Origin: Kitasatospora sp. NBC_00374
GTDB taxonomy: Bacteria > Actinomycetota > Actinomycetes > Streptomycetales > Streptomycetaceae
Reading direction: 5' to 3'
Assembly: GCF_041434935.1 (NCBI RefSeq)
Contig: NZ_CP107964.1
Coordinates: 5,439,001 to 5,503,000 of the forward strand
Length of the DNA stretch: 64,000 nt
The position numbers and the translations under genes are program-made. Each line of letters starts with the position of its first letter. Within the stretch, counting starts at the first letter, position 1. Under the pieces are notes generated by a model. It did no database searches. It worked only from the letters and a program-made list of their open reading frames with translations, and was not told the origin of the DNA. Of the stretch, positions 36,080-45,493 are shown piece by piece.

Positions 36080-37930
36080 ATGACTGAGCACGCCGCATCC
36101 CCCCGCCGCGGGGACACCCCGGCAGCCCACGCTCCGGGTCCCCAGACCACCGAGACCATGACCGGCGCCCAGTCGCTCATCCGCTCTCTCGAGGCCGTGG
36201 GCGCCGACACGGTCTTCGGTATCCCGGGCGGTGCGATCCTCCCCGCCTACGACCCGCTGATGGACTCCACCAAGGTCCGCCACATCCTGGTCCGGCACGA
36301 GCAGGGGGCCGGCCACGCCGCCACCGGCTACGCGCAGGCCACCGGCCGGGTCGGCGTCTGCATGGCCACCTCGGGCCCCGGCGCCACCAACCTGGTCACC
36401 CCGATCGCCGACGCCTACATGGACTCGGTGCCGATCGTCGCGATCACCGGCCAGGTGGCCTCCAAGGCGATCGGCACGGACGCCTTCCAGGAGGCGGACA
36501 TCTGCGGCATCACGATGCCGATCACCAAGCACAACTTCCTGGTCACCGACCCGGCCGAGATCCCCCGGGTGATCGCCGAGGCGTTCCACATCGCGGGCAC
36601 CGGCCGTCCCGGCCCGGTCCTGGTCGACATCGCCAAGGACGCGCTGCAGGCGACCACCGTCTTCCGCTGGCCGGTGGAGACCTCGCTGCCCGGCTACCGT
36701 CCGGTCACCAAGCCGCACGCCAAGCAGATCCGCGAGGCCGCGAAGATGCTGGTCGCCGCCCGCAAGCCGGTCCTGTACGTCGGCGGCGGCGTGCTCAAGG
36801 CGAACGCCAGCGCCGAGCTGCGGATCCTGGCCGAGCTGACCGGCGCCCCGGTGGTCACCACCCTGATGGCGCTCGGCGTCTTCCCCGACAGCCACCCCCA
36901 GCACCTGGGCATGCCCGGCATGCACGGCTCCGTCCCGGCCGTCACCGCGCTGCAGAAGACGGACCTGCTGTTCACCCTCGGGGCCCGCTTCGACGACCGG
37001 GTCACCGGCAAGCTGGACAGCTTCGCCCCCTTCGCCAAGGTCGTGCACGCCGACATCGACCCGGCCGAGATCGGCAAGAACCGCCCGGCCGACGTGCCGA
37101 TCGTCGGTGACGCCCGCGAGGTGATCGCCGATCTGATCGTCGCCGTCCAGGCCGAGTTCGACGCCGGGCACAAGGGCGACTACACGGACTGGTGGGTCAA
37201 GCTCAACGAGTGGAAGCGGACCTACCCGCTCGGCTACGAGGCCGCCCCGGAGGGCGAGCTGTCGCCGCAGCAGGTGATCGAGCGGATCGGGCAGCTGGTC
37301 GGCTCGGACGCCATCTACGCGGCCGGCGTCGGCCAGCACCAGATGTGGGCCTCGCAGTTCATCAGCTACGAGAAGCCGGCCACCTGGCTGAACTCCGGCG
37401 GCGCGGGCACCATGGGCTACGCCGTCCCGGCGGCGATGGGCGCCAAGGCCGGCAAGCCGGACACCGAGGTCTGGGCGATCGACGGCGACGGCTGCTTCCA
37501 GATGACCAATCAGGAGCTGGTCACCTGCGCGCTGAACAACATCCCGATCAAGGTCGCCGTCATCAACAACGGCTCGCTGGGCATGGTCCGGCAGTGGCAG
37601 ACCCTGTTCTACAACCAGCGCTACTCCAACACCGTGCTGCACGCCGGCCCGGAGCACGACGGCAAGCAGCCGCCGGCCCAGGGCACCCGGATCCCGGACT
37701 TCGTGATGCTCTCCGAGGCGATGGGCTGCGTCGGCCTGCGCTGCGAGCGACCGGAGGACCTGGACGCGGTGATCAAGCAGGCGATGGAGATCAACGACCG
37801 CCCCGTCGTCATCGACTTCATCGTGCACCAGGACGCCATGGTCTGGCCGATGGTCGCCGCGGGCACCAGCAACGACGAGATCCTCGCGGCCCGGGACGTG
37901 CGCCCGGACTTCGGCGACGACCTCGACTGA
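36080..37930 (+). CDS. ilvB: Acetolactate synthase large subunit
   Basis: TPP enzyme catalysing the first common step of valine, leucine and isoleucine synthesis. The 616-residue protein begins with a disordered 28-residue stretch, then TGAQSLIRSLEAVGADTVFG. The catalytic Glu is in RHEQGAGHAATGYA, the FAD/middle domain in ARFDDRVTGKLD, and the TPP motif in AIDGDGCFQMTNQELVTC. Complete length. First gene of ilvB-ilvN-ilvC, controlled by the leader-peptide attenuator. Confidence 0.97.
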   Translation: MTEHAASPRRGDTPAAHAPGPQTTETMTGAQSLIRSLEAVGADTVFGIPGGAILPAYDPLMDSTKVRHILVRHEQGAGHAATGYAQATGRVGVCMATSGPGATNLVTPIADAYMDSVPIVAITGQVASKAIGTDAFQEADICGITMPITKHNFLVTDPAEIPRVIAEAFHIAGTGRPGPVLVDIAKDALQATTVFRWPVETSLPGYRPVTKPHAKQIREAAKMLVAARKPVLYVGGGVLKANASAELRILAELTGAPVVTTLMALGVFPDSHPQHLGMPGMHGSVPAVTALQKTDLLFTLGARFDDRVTGKLDSFAPFAKVVHADIDPAEIGKNRPADVPIVGDAREVIADLIVAVQAEFDAGHKGDYTDWWVKLNEWKRTYPLGYEAAPEGELSPQQVIERIGQLVGSDAIYAAGVGQHQMWASQFISYEKPATWLNSGGAGTMGYAVPAAMGAKAGKPDTEVWAIDGDGCFQMTNQELVTCALNNIPIKVAVINNGSLGMVRQWQTLFYNQRYSNTVLHAGPEHDGKQPPAQGTRIPDFVMLSEAMGCVGLRCERPEDLDAVIKQAMEINDRPVVIDFIVHQDAMVWPMVAAGTSNDEILAARDVRPDFGDDLD

Positions 37931-37957
37931 CGGCCCGACCTCACCGATAGAGAGACC

Positions 37958-38491
37958 ATGACCATCATGTCCAAGCACACCCTCTCCGTCCTGGTCGAGA
38001 ACAAGCCCGGCGTGCTCGCGCGGATCGCCTCGCTGTTCTCCCGTCGGGGTTTCAACATCGACTCGCTGGCCGTCGGCCCGACCGAGCACCCGGACATCTC
38101 CCGGATGACCATCGTGGTCAACGTGGAGGACCTGCCGCTGGAGCAGGTCACCAAGCAGCTGAACAAGCTGGTCAACGTGATAAAGATCGTCGAACTCGAC
38201 CAGACCCAGGCCGTCCAGCGCGAGCTGGTCCTGGTCAAGGTCCGGGCCGACGCCGACAGTCGCTCGCAGATCGTGGAGATCGTGCAGCTGTTCCGCGCCA
38301 AGACCGTCGACGTCTCGCCCGACGCGGTGACCATCGAGGCCACCGGAAGCTCGGACAAGCTGGAGGCGATGCTGAAGATGCTGGAGCCGTACGGCATCAA
38401 GGAGCTGGTCCAGTCCGGCCTGGTGGCCATCGGGCGCGGCGCCCGTTCGATCACCGACCGCTCGCTGCGGGCCCTCGACCGCAGCGCCTGA
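37958..38491 (+). CDS. ilvN: Acetolactate synthase small (regulatory) subunit
   Basis: Regulatory subunit giving valine feedback inhibition and full activity to IlvB. The 177-residue protein has an N-terminal ACT domain (HTLSVLVENKPGVLARIASL) with the valine-site segment RRGFNIDSLAVG, and a C-terminal domain ending in GLVAIGRGAR. The start is ATG 37958 following GAGAG; ATG 37967 (MSKHTLS) is an equally plausible start. It lies 27 bp after ilvB. Confidence 0.96.
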   Translation: MTIMSKHTLSVLVENKPGVLARIASLFSRRGFNIDSLAVGPTEHPDISRMTIVVNVEDLPLEQVTKQLNKLVNVIKIVELDQTQAVQRELVLVKVRADADSRSQIVEIVQLFRAKTVDVSPDAVTIEATGSSDKLEAMLKMLEPYGIKELVQSGLVAIGRGARSITDRSLRALDRSA

Positions 38492-38606
38492 CCGGGCCGC
38501 CGAAACCCCGCTGTCTCACCCCGTGAAGCAACGCACCACCCCACCGCCGGGTCCACGTACGGTAGGTACGCACCGGCACCACCACCACGCAAGGAGATGT
38601 GCCCCC

Positions 38607-39605
<999 letters not shown>

Positions 39606-39640
39606 CTCCTTCGGGCGGTCCAACTGCCTTGTACAACCAG

Positions 39641-39679
39641 GCTGCTCCCGTCCGGGTGATTTCGCCGGACGGGAGCAGC
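39641..39679 (+). terminator. Terminator after ilvC
   Basis: GCTGCTCCCGTCCGG (39641-39655) pairs perfectly with CCGGACGGGAGCAGC (39665-39679) around a 9-nt loop. Confidence 0.9.
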
Positions 39680-39820
39680 CCGGCACCCAGCCCGTCGATA
39701 CACTTCCGAGTGCGCGTCAGGCCCACAGCGTCGTGCGTCTACCTACGCGGCATGCCACCTTCCCCCCGTTCGCCACGCCACCTACGTGCCGGGGAGAACC
39801 GGACAGTTAAGGACACTGTC

Positions 39821-41404
39821 GTGAGCAGCAAATCCGTAGTACTGATCGCCGAAGAGCTGTCCCCTGCCACCGTCGACGCGCTGGGCCCGGATTTCGAGAT
39901 CCGGCACTGCAACGGCGCGGACCGCACCGAGCTGCTGACCGCGATCGCGGACGTGGACGCCATCCTGATCCGCAGCGCCACCAAGGTGGACGCGGAGGCG
40001 CTGGCCGCCGCCAAGAAGCTCAAGGTCGTCGCCCGTGCCGGCGTGGGCCTCGACAACGTGGACGTCTCGGCCTCCACCAAGGCCGGCGTGATGGTCGTGA
40101 ACGCCCCGACCTCCAACATCGTCACCGCGGCCGAGCTCGCCTGCGGCCTGCTGATCTCCGTCGCCCGCAACATCGCGCCGGCCAACGCCGCGCTCAAGCA
40201 GGGCGAGTGGAAGCGCAACAAGTACACCGGCGTCGAGCTGAGCGAGAAGGTCCTCGGCGTGGTCGGCCTCGGCCGTATCGGCGTCCTGGTCGCCCAGCGG
40301 ATGTCCGCCTTCGGGATGAAGATCGTCGCCTACGACCCCTACATCCAGGCCGCCCGCGCGGCCCAGATGGGCGTCAAGCTGCTCTCCCTGGAGGAGCTGC
40401 TGGAGGTCTCGGACTTCATCACCGTGCACCTCCCCAAGACCCCCGAGACGGTCGGCCTGATCGGCGACGAGGCGCTGCACAAGGTCAAGCCCTCGGTGCG
40501 GATCGTCAACGCCGCCCGCGGCGGCATCGTGGACGAGGCCGCGCTCGCCAGCGCCCTGCGCGACGGCCGGGTGGCCGGCGCCGGCCTGGACGTCTACGCC
40601 AAGGAGCCGTGCACCGACTCCCCGCTGTTCGGCTTCGACAACGTGGTCGCCACCCCGCACCTGGGCGCCTCCACCGACGAGGCGCAGGAGAAGGCCGGCA
40701 TCGCCGTCGCCCGCTCGGTCCGCCTCGCGCTCGCCGGCGAGCTGGTGCCGGACGCCGTCAACGTCCAGGGCGGCGTGATCGCCGAGGACGTCAAGCCGGG
40801 TCTGCCGCTGGCCGAGAAGCTCGGCCGGATCTTCACCGCGCTGGCCGGCGAGGTCGCCGTCCGGCTCGATGTCGAGGTCCGCGGCGAGATCACCCAGCAC
40901 GACGTCAAGGTGCTCGAACTCTCCGCCCTCAAGGGCGTGTTCGAGGACGTGGTGGCCGAGACGGTGTCGTACGTCAACGCCCCGCTGTTCGCCCAGGAGC
41001 GTGGCGTCGAGGTCCGTCTGACGACCTCCAGCGAGAGCCCCGAGCACCGCAACGTGATCACCGTGCGCGGCACGCTGGCCGACGGCGGCGAGGTCGCCAT
41101 CTCCGGCACGCTCTCCGGCCCGAAGCAGCAGCAGAAGATCGTCGGCGTGGACGCCTTCGACGTCGACGTCGCGCTCACCGACCACATGGCGTTCTTCAAG
41201 TACGAGGACCGCCCCGGCGTGGTCGGCACCCTCGGCCGGATCCTCGGCGACGCCGGTATCAACATCGCCGGTATGCAGGTGGCCCGGGACGGCTCGGAGG
41301 CGCTGGCCTCGATCACCGTCGACAGCGAGGTCTCCCAGGAGGTCCTGGCCGAGATCGCGGCGGCCATCGGCGCCCGCTTCGCCCGCGCGGTCAACCTCGG
41401 CTGA
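39821..41404 (+). CDS. serA: D-3-phosphoglycerate dehydrogenase
   Basis: First step of serine synthesis from glycolysis. The 527-residue long-form enzyme starts at GTG 39821 (MSSKSVVLIAEELSP), with AAGGA eight bases upstream; the long in-frame extension upstream runs through the ilvC terminator and is rejected. The NAD site is VVGLGRIGVLVAQR; catalytic Arg, Glu and His lie in NAARGGIVDE, YAKEP and TPHLGAST. An intervening allosteric domain (about 315-450) and a C-terminal ACT domain (about 455-527, FKYEDRPGVVGTLGRILG) follow, so serine feedback is expected. It supplies the serine that the left-hand operon turns over. Confidence 0.97.
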   Translation: MSSKSVVLIAEELSPATVDALGPDFEIRHCNGADRTELLTAIADVDAILIRSATKVDAEALAAAKKLKVVARAGVGLDNVDVSASTKAGVMVVNAPTSNIVTAAELACGLLISVARNIAPANAALKQGEWKRNKYTGVELSEKVLGVVGLGRIGVLVAQRMSAFGMKIVAYDPYIQAARAAQMGVKLLSLEELLEVSDFITVHLPKTPETVGLIGDEALHKVKPSVRIVNAARGGIVDEAALASALRDGRVAGAGLDVYAKEPCTDSPLFGFDNVVATPHLGASTDEAQEKAGIAVARSVRLALAGELVPDAVNVQGGVIAEDVKPGLPLAEKLGRIFTALAGEVAVRLDVEVRGEITQHDVKVLELSALKGVFEDVVAETVSYVNAPLFAQERGVEVRLTTSSESPEHRNVITVRGTLADGGEVAISGTLSGPKQQQKIVGVDAFDVDVALTDHMAFFKYEDRPGVVGTLGRILGDAGINIAGMQVARDGSEALASITVDSEVSQEVLAEIAAAIGARFARAVNLG

Positions 41405-41423
41405 GACCGCCCCGCAGCGTCTT

Positions 41424-41460
41424 CGAACGGCCCTTCCGCCACCGGCGGGAGGGCCGTTCG
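41424..41460 (+). terminator. Terminator after serA
   Basis: CGAACGGCCCT (41424-41434) with AGGGCCGTTCG (41450-41460), continued inwards by CCGCC/GGCGG. Confidence 0.85.
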
Positions 41461-41500
41461 TGCACCCCGGCACCGGCGGGCGGGTGAACCCCGTCTCAGA

Positions 41501-41518
41501 TACTAGGAAATCCAACTA
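41501..41518. promoter_or_regulatory. Operator-like imperfect palindrome upstream of a small gene
   Basis: TACTAGGAAATCCAACTA has the symmetry TANTNGGA-NN-TCCNANTA and sits in an unusually AT-rich patch (41497-41524) of the 294-bp gap after serA. It looks like a repressor site for the unit beginning at 41699. The regulator is unknown. Confidence 0.45.
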
Positions 41519-41698
41519 ATCATGCAGACAGCGGCGCCGGGCCGTCGTACCGTGAAAGAGCCATACGGTGAGCCACCCCTCCAAGCCCAGGGTGTGTGGC
41601 CCGTGTGCGCCCGTACGCAGTTCGGCAGGTGACCCTTGCCGGCGTACCCAGACCCTCCCCACTGCACCCTGAGTGCGCCCTGAACCGAGGAGACCGGT

Positions 41699-41857
41699 AT
41701 GCCCCCCGTCGCAGACCGTCACACCGCCCCCGCCGCTCCCACCGCCCACACCCCGCGTCGTCGCCGCCGCAGCGAGCCGCACCCGTACGCCGCGGCCGCC
41801 CTGCAGCGCGCCCTGGACCGCCGGGACAACGGCGGCGCCACCGGCCACGCCGGCTGA
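41699..41857 (+). CDS. Small arginine-rich hypothetical protein
   Basis: A 52-residue protein starting ATG 41699 with GAGGAG eight bases upstream. The N-terminal half is Pro/Ala/His-rich (MPPVADRHTAPAAPTAHTP), followed by a basic run RRRRRSEPHPYAAAALQRAL and ending DRRDNGGATGHAG. The good ribosome site and the helix-like AAAALQRALDRRDN segment support a real gene. No function is known to me. It lies between the palindrome at 41501 and the subtilase gene. Confidence 0.6.
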   Translation: MPPVADRHTAPAAPTAHTPRRRRRSEPHPYAAAALQRALDRRDNGGATGHAG

Positions 41858-42060
41858 ACCGGCAGGCCTGTTGCGCCGAACGACTGACGATCCGTCACCC
41901 ACAGGAGTGCAAGCCGTTCCCCAACGGGGGACACTGCTCGCGGACTCCGGCTCGATGATCCTAATTTGGGTCCTCCGGAAGGGTGATCCATCTCCGCACG
42001 GCGCGGACCGCGGCTGACCGGCACGCAGATCAGTCCACCCCTGCCGGGGGAGACGGACCT

Positions 42061-45000
42061 GTGCGCACCCCATCCACCCCTCGCGGAGCGGTACCGATCG
42101 TCCGGATCGGACTCGCCCTCGCCCTGCTGACCGCCGTCGCACCCGCCGGTGCGGCGGCGGCCGAGCCGTCCGGGCAGGTCGGCCACGCCGGCCCCACGGC
42201 CGGATTCCTGCTCGAACTCGACACCGAGCCCGCAGCGCCCGCCTGGCGCCGGGCCGCCGACGAGGCCCGCCGGGCCCGGCGGAGCCCGGAGGCCGTCCGC
42301 CAGGACGCGGCCCGGGCCGGGGCCGAGCAGCGGACCAGGGCGCTCAAGGCCGTCCAGGGCCTGGCCGACTCGGTCCGCGGGGTCGACCCGGGCGTCCAAC
42401 TGCTCTACCGCACCGGCACGGTGCTCTCCGGGCTGGCCGTCCGGGCTCCCGTCGCCGCGCTGCCCAGGCTCGGCGCGCTGCCCGGCGTCCGGGCGGTGCA
42501 CCCGATCGCCCTCAAGGAGCGCGCCAACTCCTACTCCGTCCCGCTCACCGGGGCGCCCGAGCTGTGGTCCCCCGCGGCCGGCGAGGGGAACACCGGCAAG
42601 GGCGTGCGGATCGGCATCATCGACTCCGGTGTCGACTACACCCACGCGGACTTCGGCGGCCCCGGCACCGAGCAGGCCTTCACGGCGGTCGACGGCGCCG
42701 CCCCGGCGCCGGCCGGCCTGTTCCCGAACGCCAAGGTGGCCGGCGGCAAGGACCTGGTCGGCGACGACTACAACCCGGACCCGTCCGCGCCGAACTCCCA
42801 GCCCGTCCCGCACCCGGACGCCAACCCGATCGACTGCGCGCTCAACGGCCACGGCACCCACGTGGCCGGTACGGCGGCCGGGTACGGCGTCACCGCCGCC
42901 GGGCAGACCTACCGCGGCCCCTACCGGCCGGGGCTGGACCCGGCCGGCTTCAAGGTCGGTCCCGGTGCCGCGCCCGAGGCGCAGCTGTACGCGATCCGGG
43001 TGTTCGGCTGCAGCGGCTCCACCGACCAGCTGGCCCAGGCGCTGGACGTGGCCGCCGACCCGAACGGCGACGGCGACCTGACGGACCGCCTCGACGTGGT
43101 CAACCTCTCGCTCGGCAGCAGCTTCGGCAACCCCGACGACGCGGACGCGCTGGCCGCCGACCGGCTGGCCGAGCTGGGCACCGTGGTGGTGGCCGCGGCA
43201 GGCAACGAGGGCGACGTGTACGCCATCGGCGGCAGCCCGGGGATCGCGCCGCGGGTGCTCGCGGTGGCGGCCTCGGTCGACCGGCACGGCGACGCCGACG
43301 GCATCCGGGTGCTGGCCCCGCCGGCGCTGGCCGGCCTGGTCCCGGCGCACTGGAGCGCCAAGTACCAGCAGTGGTCGACCGCCGAGGTCACCGGCGACCT
43401 GGTGGCGCCGGTCGACCAGGCGGACGGCTGCACCGTCTTCGACGCCGCCGACGCCGCGCGGCTCAAGGGCAAGGTGGCGCTGCTGTCCTGGCACACCAAG
43501 GACCCGGACCGGGCCTGCGGATCGGCGGCCCGCGCCGACCACGCGGCCGACGCCGGGGCGCTCGGCGCCCTGTTCGCCGCGGACGGCGACAACCTGGGCG
43601 AGCTGGCCGGCGACGACCGGGTGCCGGTCGCGATCCTGGCCCGCGCCGACGGGGAGCGGCTCACCAGAGCCGTCGCCGAGGGCACCGTCCGGGTCCAGCT
43701 GGCGACCCCGGGCAACCAGCTGCACGGCGCGGTGGCCCAGGACCAGCCGCAGCGGGTGGACACCCTGACCTCCTTCACCTCGCGCGGGATCGGGCAGCCG
43801 GGCCTGGTCAAGCCCGACCTGGCGGCGCCCGGCGAGACCGTCTGGTCGGCCAAGGCCGGCAGCGGCGGCGGCGGCATGCGAGAGGACGGCACCTCGATGG
43901 CCGCCCCGCACGTCGCGGGCCTGGCGGCACTGGTCCGCGCGGCGCACCCGGGCTGGTCGGTCGCCGAGGTCAAGGCGGCCCTGATGAACACCGCCGGCGA
44001 CACCTGGCGCGGCGACAACAGGACCGGGCCGGTGTACGGGCCGGAGCGCGCCGGCGCAGGCCGTGCCCGGGTGGACCTGGCGGTCCGCACCCCCGCCGTG
44101 GCGTACGCCGCGGGGGAGGGGGCGGTGGAGGGCGCGGTGGGCCTGTCCTTCGGTCCGGTCCCGGTCGCCCGCCGCACCGAACTGACCCGGGAGGTCGAGG
44201 TCCGCAACCTCGGCGACCTCCCGCTGACCTACACCACCGGGTACCTCCCGGCGACCGAGCTGCCCGGGGCCGCCTTCGAGCCGAGCCCGGCCCGGATCCA
44301 GGTCCCGGCCGGCGGCACGGCCAGGGTGAAGGTCACGCTGCGGGTCCCCGGCCGGCTCGACCGGGCACCCGATCCGACCATCGACACCGTCCAGGGCGGG
44401 CGGGCCCGCAGCTACCGGGGCGAGCTGTCCGGCCGGCTGCTGCTGACGCCGGCCTCCGGCGACGCGCCGGCGCTGCGGGTGCCGCTGTTCGCGGCCCCGC
44501 GCCCGGCCTCCGAGCTGGCCGCCGGTCTGCAGGCCAGGGCGGCCCGGCCGGGCTCGTCCCTGCTGGTGCTCAACGGCACGGCGGCGCCGTCCGGGGCCGG
44601 CGGGCTGGTCAGCGCCTTCCAGCTGGGCGGTGAGGCGAAGCGCTGGCCGGACTGCCCGGCCGACGGGCTGTGCGTGAGCACCCCGGCCGAGCGGGCCGCC
44701 AACCTCCGGGCGGCCGGCGCCGCCACGGACGCGCCGGCGGTCGGCGCGGGGCCGCTGGAGCACGGCACGCTGTACCTGGCGGCGGCGCTGTGGGGCCCGG
44801 CGGCGACCCCGGTCGGCCAGTTCGGTGTCCGGGCCTCGCTGGACGTCGACGGGGACGGCAGGACGGACGCCGTCGTCTCGGCCGACCGGCTGCGCGGCAG
44901 CGACGTCCTGGTGGCCCGCACCGTGGACGCCCGCACCGGCACCGAGCTGGACGTCCAGCCGCTGAACGCGCGCTGGGGCGACACCGACACCGACCTGCTG

Positions 45001-45351
45001 GACAGCGACGCCCTGGTGCTGCCGGTCCGGCTCGCGGCCCTGCCCGGCCTGACCGGCCGGATCAGGTACGGGCTGTGGACGGGCTTCGCCGCCGGCGGGG
45101 TGCCGAGCGCCGCGGACGCGCTCTCCTCGATCGGTCTGGACGGCGAGCGGCCCACCCTGACGATCGACGTCCTGCACCCGGCTCTGGACATCCGCAGCGC
45201 GGCCGACGGACGGGCCGCGATCGCCGCCCCGGCGCAGCCGGGCACGCTGCTGGACGTCCGCAGGGATCCGGCCGGGGCAGCGGCCAGGCTGCTCCTGGTC
45301 CACCACCTCAACCCGGACGGGCGCCGGGCCGAGGTCGTCGCCCTGCGCTGA
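42061..45351 (+). CDS. Secreted subtilisin-like serine protease (S8)
   Basis: A 1096-residue exported protease. GTG 42061 (MRTPSTPRGAVPIVRIGLAL) follows GGGGGAG and gives a signal peptide cleaved near AGAAAAEPSG. An inhibitor_I9-like propeptide follows (about 40-165). The catalytic triad is Asp188 in GIIDSGVDYTHADF, His264 in GHGTHVAGT and Ser612 in GTSMAAPHVAG. The unusually long gap between His and Ser contains a PA-type insert (about 395-560). A C-terminal region of beta-sandwich character (about 690-1090) includes LDVDGDGRTDAVV, a possible calcium site. It is followed by a terminator. The substrate is unknown. Confidence 0.93.
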   Translation: MRTPSTPRGAVPIVRIGLALALLTAVAPAGAAAAEPSGQVGHAGPTAGFLLELDTEPAAPAWRRAADEARRARRSPEAVRQDAARAGAEQRTRALKAVQGLADSVRGVDPGVQLLYRTGTVLSGLAVRAPVAALPRLGALPGVRAVHPIALKERANSYSVPLTGAPELWSPAAGEGNTGKGVRIGIIDSGVDYTHADFGGPGTEQAFTAVDGAAPAPAGLFPNAKVAGGKDLVGDDYNPDPSAPNSQPVPHPDANPIDCALNGHGTHVAGTAAGYGVTAAGQTYRGPYRPGLDPAGFKVGPGAAPEAQLYAIRVFGCSGSTDQLAQALDVAADPNGDGDLTDRLDVVNLSLGSSFGNPDDADALAADRLAELGTVVVAAAGNEGDVYAIGGSPGIAPRVLAVAASVDRHGDADGIRVLAPPALAGLVPAHWSAKYQQWSTAEVTGDLVAPVDQADGCTVFDAADAARLKGKVALLSWHTKDPDRACGSAARADHAADAGALGALFAADGDNLGELAGDDRVPVAILARADGERLTRAVAEGTVRVQLATPGNQLHGAVAQDQPQRVDTLTSFTSRGIGQPGLVKPDLAAPGETVWSAKAGSGGGGMREDGTSMAAPHVAGLAALVRAAHPGWSVAEVKAALMNTAGDTWRGDNRTGPVYGPERAGAGRARVDLAVRTPAVAYAAGEGAVEGAVGLSFGPVPVARRTELTREVEVRNLGDLPLTYTTGYLPATELPGAAFEPSPARIQVPAGGTARVKVTLRVPGRLDRAPDPTIDTVQGGRARSYRGELSGRLLLTPASGDAPALRVPLFAAPRPASELAAGLQARAARPGSSLLVLNGTAAPSGAGGLVSAFQLGGEAKRWPDCPADGLCVSTPAERAANLRAAGAATDAPAVGAGPLEHGTLYLAAALWGPAATPVGQFGVRASLDVDGDGRTDAVVSADRLRGSDVLVARTVDARTGTELDVQPLNARWGDTDTDLLDSDALVLPVRLAALPGLTGRIRYGLWTGFAAGGVPSAADALSSIGLDGERPTLTIDVLHPALDIRSAADGRAAIAAPAQPGTLLDVRRDPAGAAARLLLVHHLNPDGRRAEVVALR

Positions 45352-45380
45352 GCCCCGGATCCGGCCGACCGGGACCGGGA

Positions 45381-45410
45381 CCGCGCCCGCGGCGACCGCC
45401 GCGGGCGCGG
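45381..45410 (+). terminator. Terminator after the subtilase gene
   Basis: CCGCGCCCGCGGC (45381-45393) pairs perfectly with GCCGCGGGCGCGG (45398-45410) around a 4-nt loop. Confidence 0.85.
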
Positions 45411-45434
45411 CCAGGGCCTCCCGAGCTGTCGGGT

Positions 45435-45461
45435 ATGTCCGAATGGCGGACATGAGATGTC
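45435..45461. promoter_or_regulatory. Overlapping inverted repeats in the leuB promoter region
   Basis: ATGTCCG-AATGG-CGGACAT (45435-45453) overlaps GACAT-GAG-ATGTC (45449-45461). Both end about 20 bp before the leuB -10 and so cover the -35 region. This arrangement suggests a repressor site for leuB. Confidence 0.5.
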
Positions 45462-45480
45462 AGCCCATGGGACGCCGGAG

Positions 45481-45486
45481 TAGGGT
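45481..45486 (+). promoter_or_regulatory. -10 element placed 7 bp before the leuB start
   Basis: TAGGGT ends 7 bp before ATG 45494, with no Shine-Dalgarno sequence between. A leaderless leuB mRNA is expected. Confidence 0.6.
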
Positions 45487-45493
45487 CGCGAGC

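Noticed and set aside
38523..38606. An N-terminal His-rich extension of IlvC
   Set aside because: The frame is open upstream, but AAGGAG and the family N terminus place the start at GTG 38607.
41719..45453. A 1244-residue minus-strand frame opposite the subtilase
   Set aside because: The plus strand has a signal peptide, the S8 catalytic triad and a ribosome site; the antisense frame has none of these.
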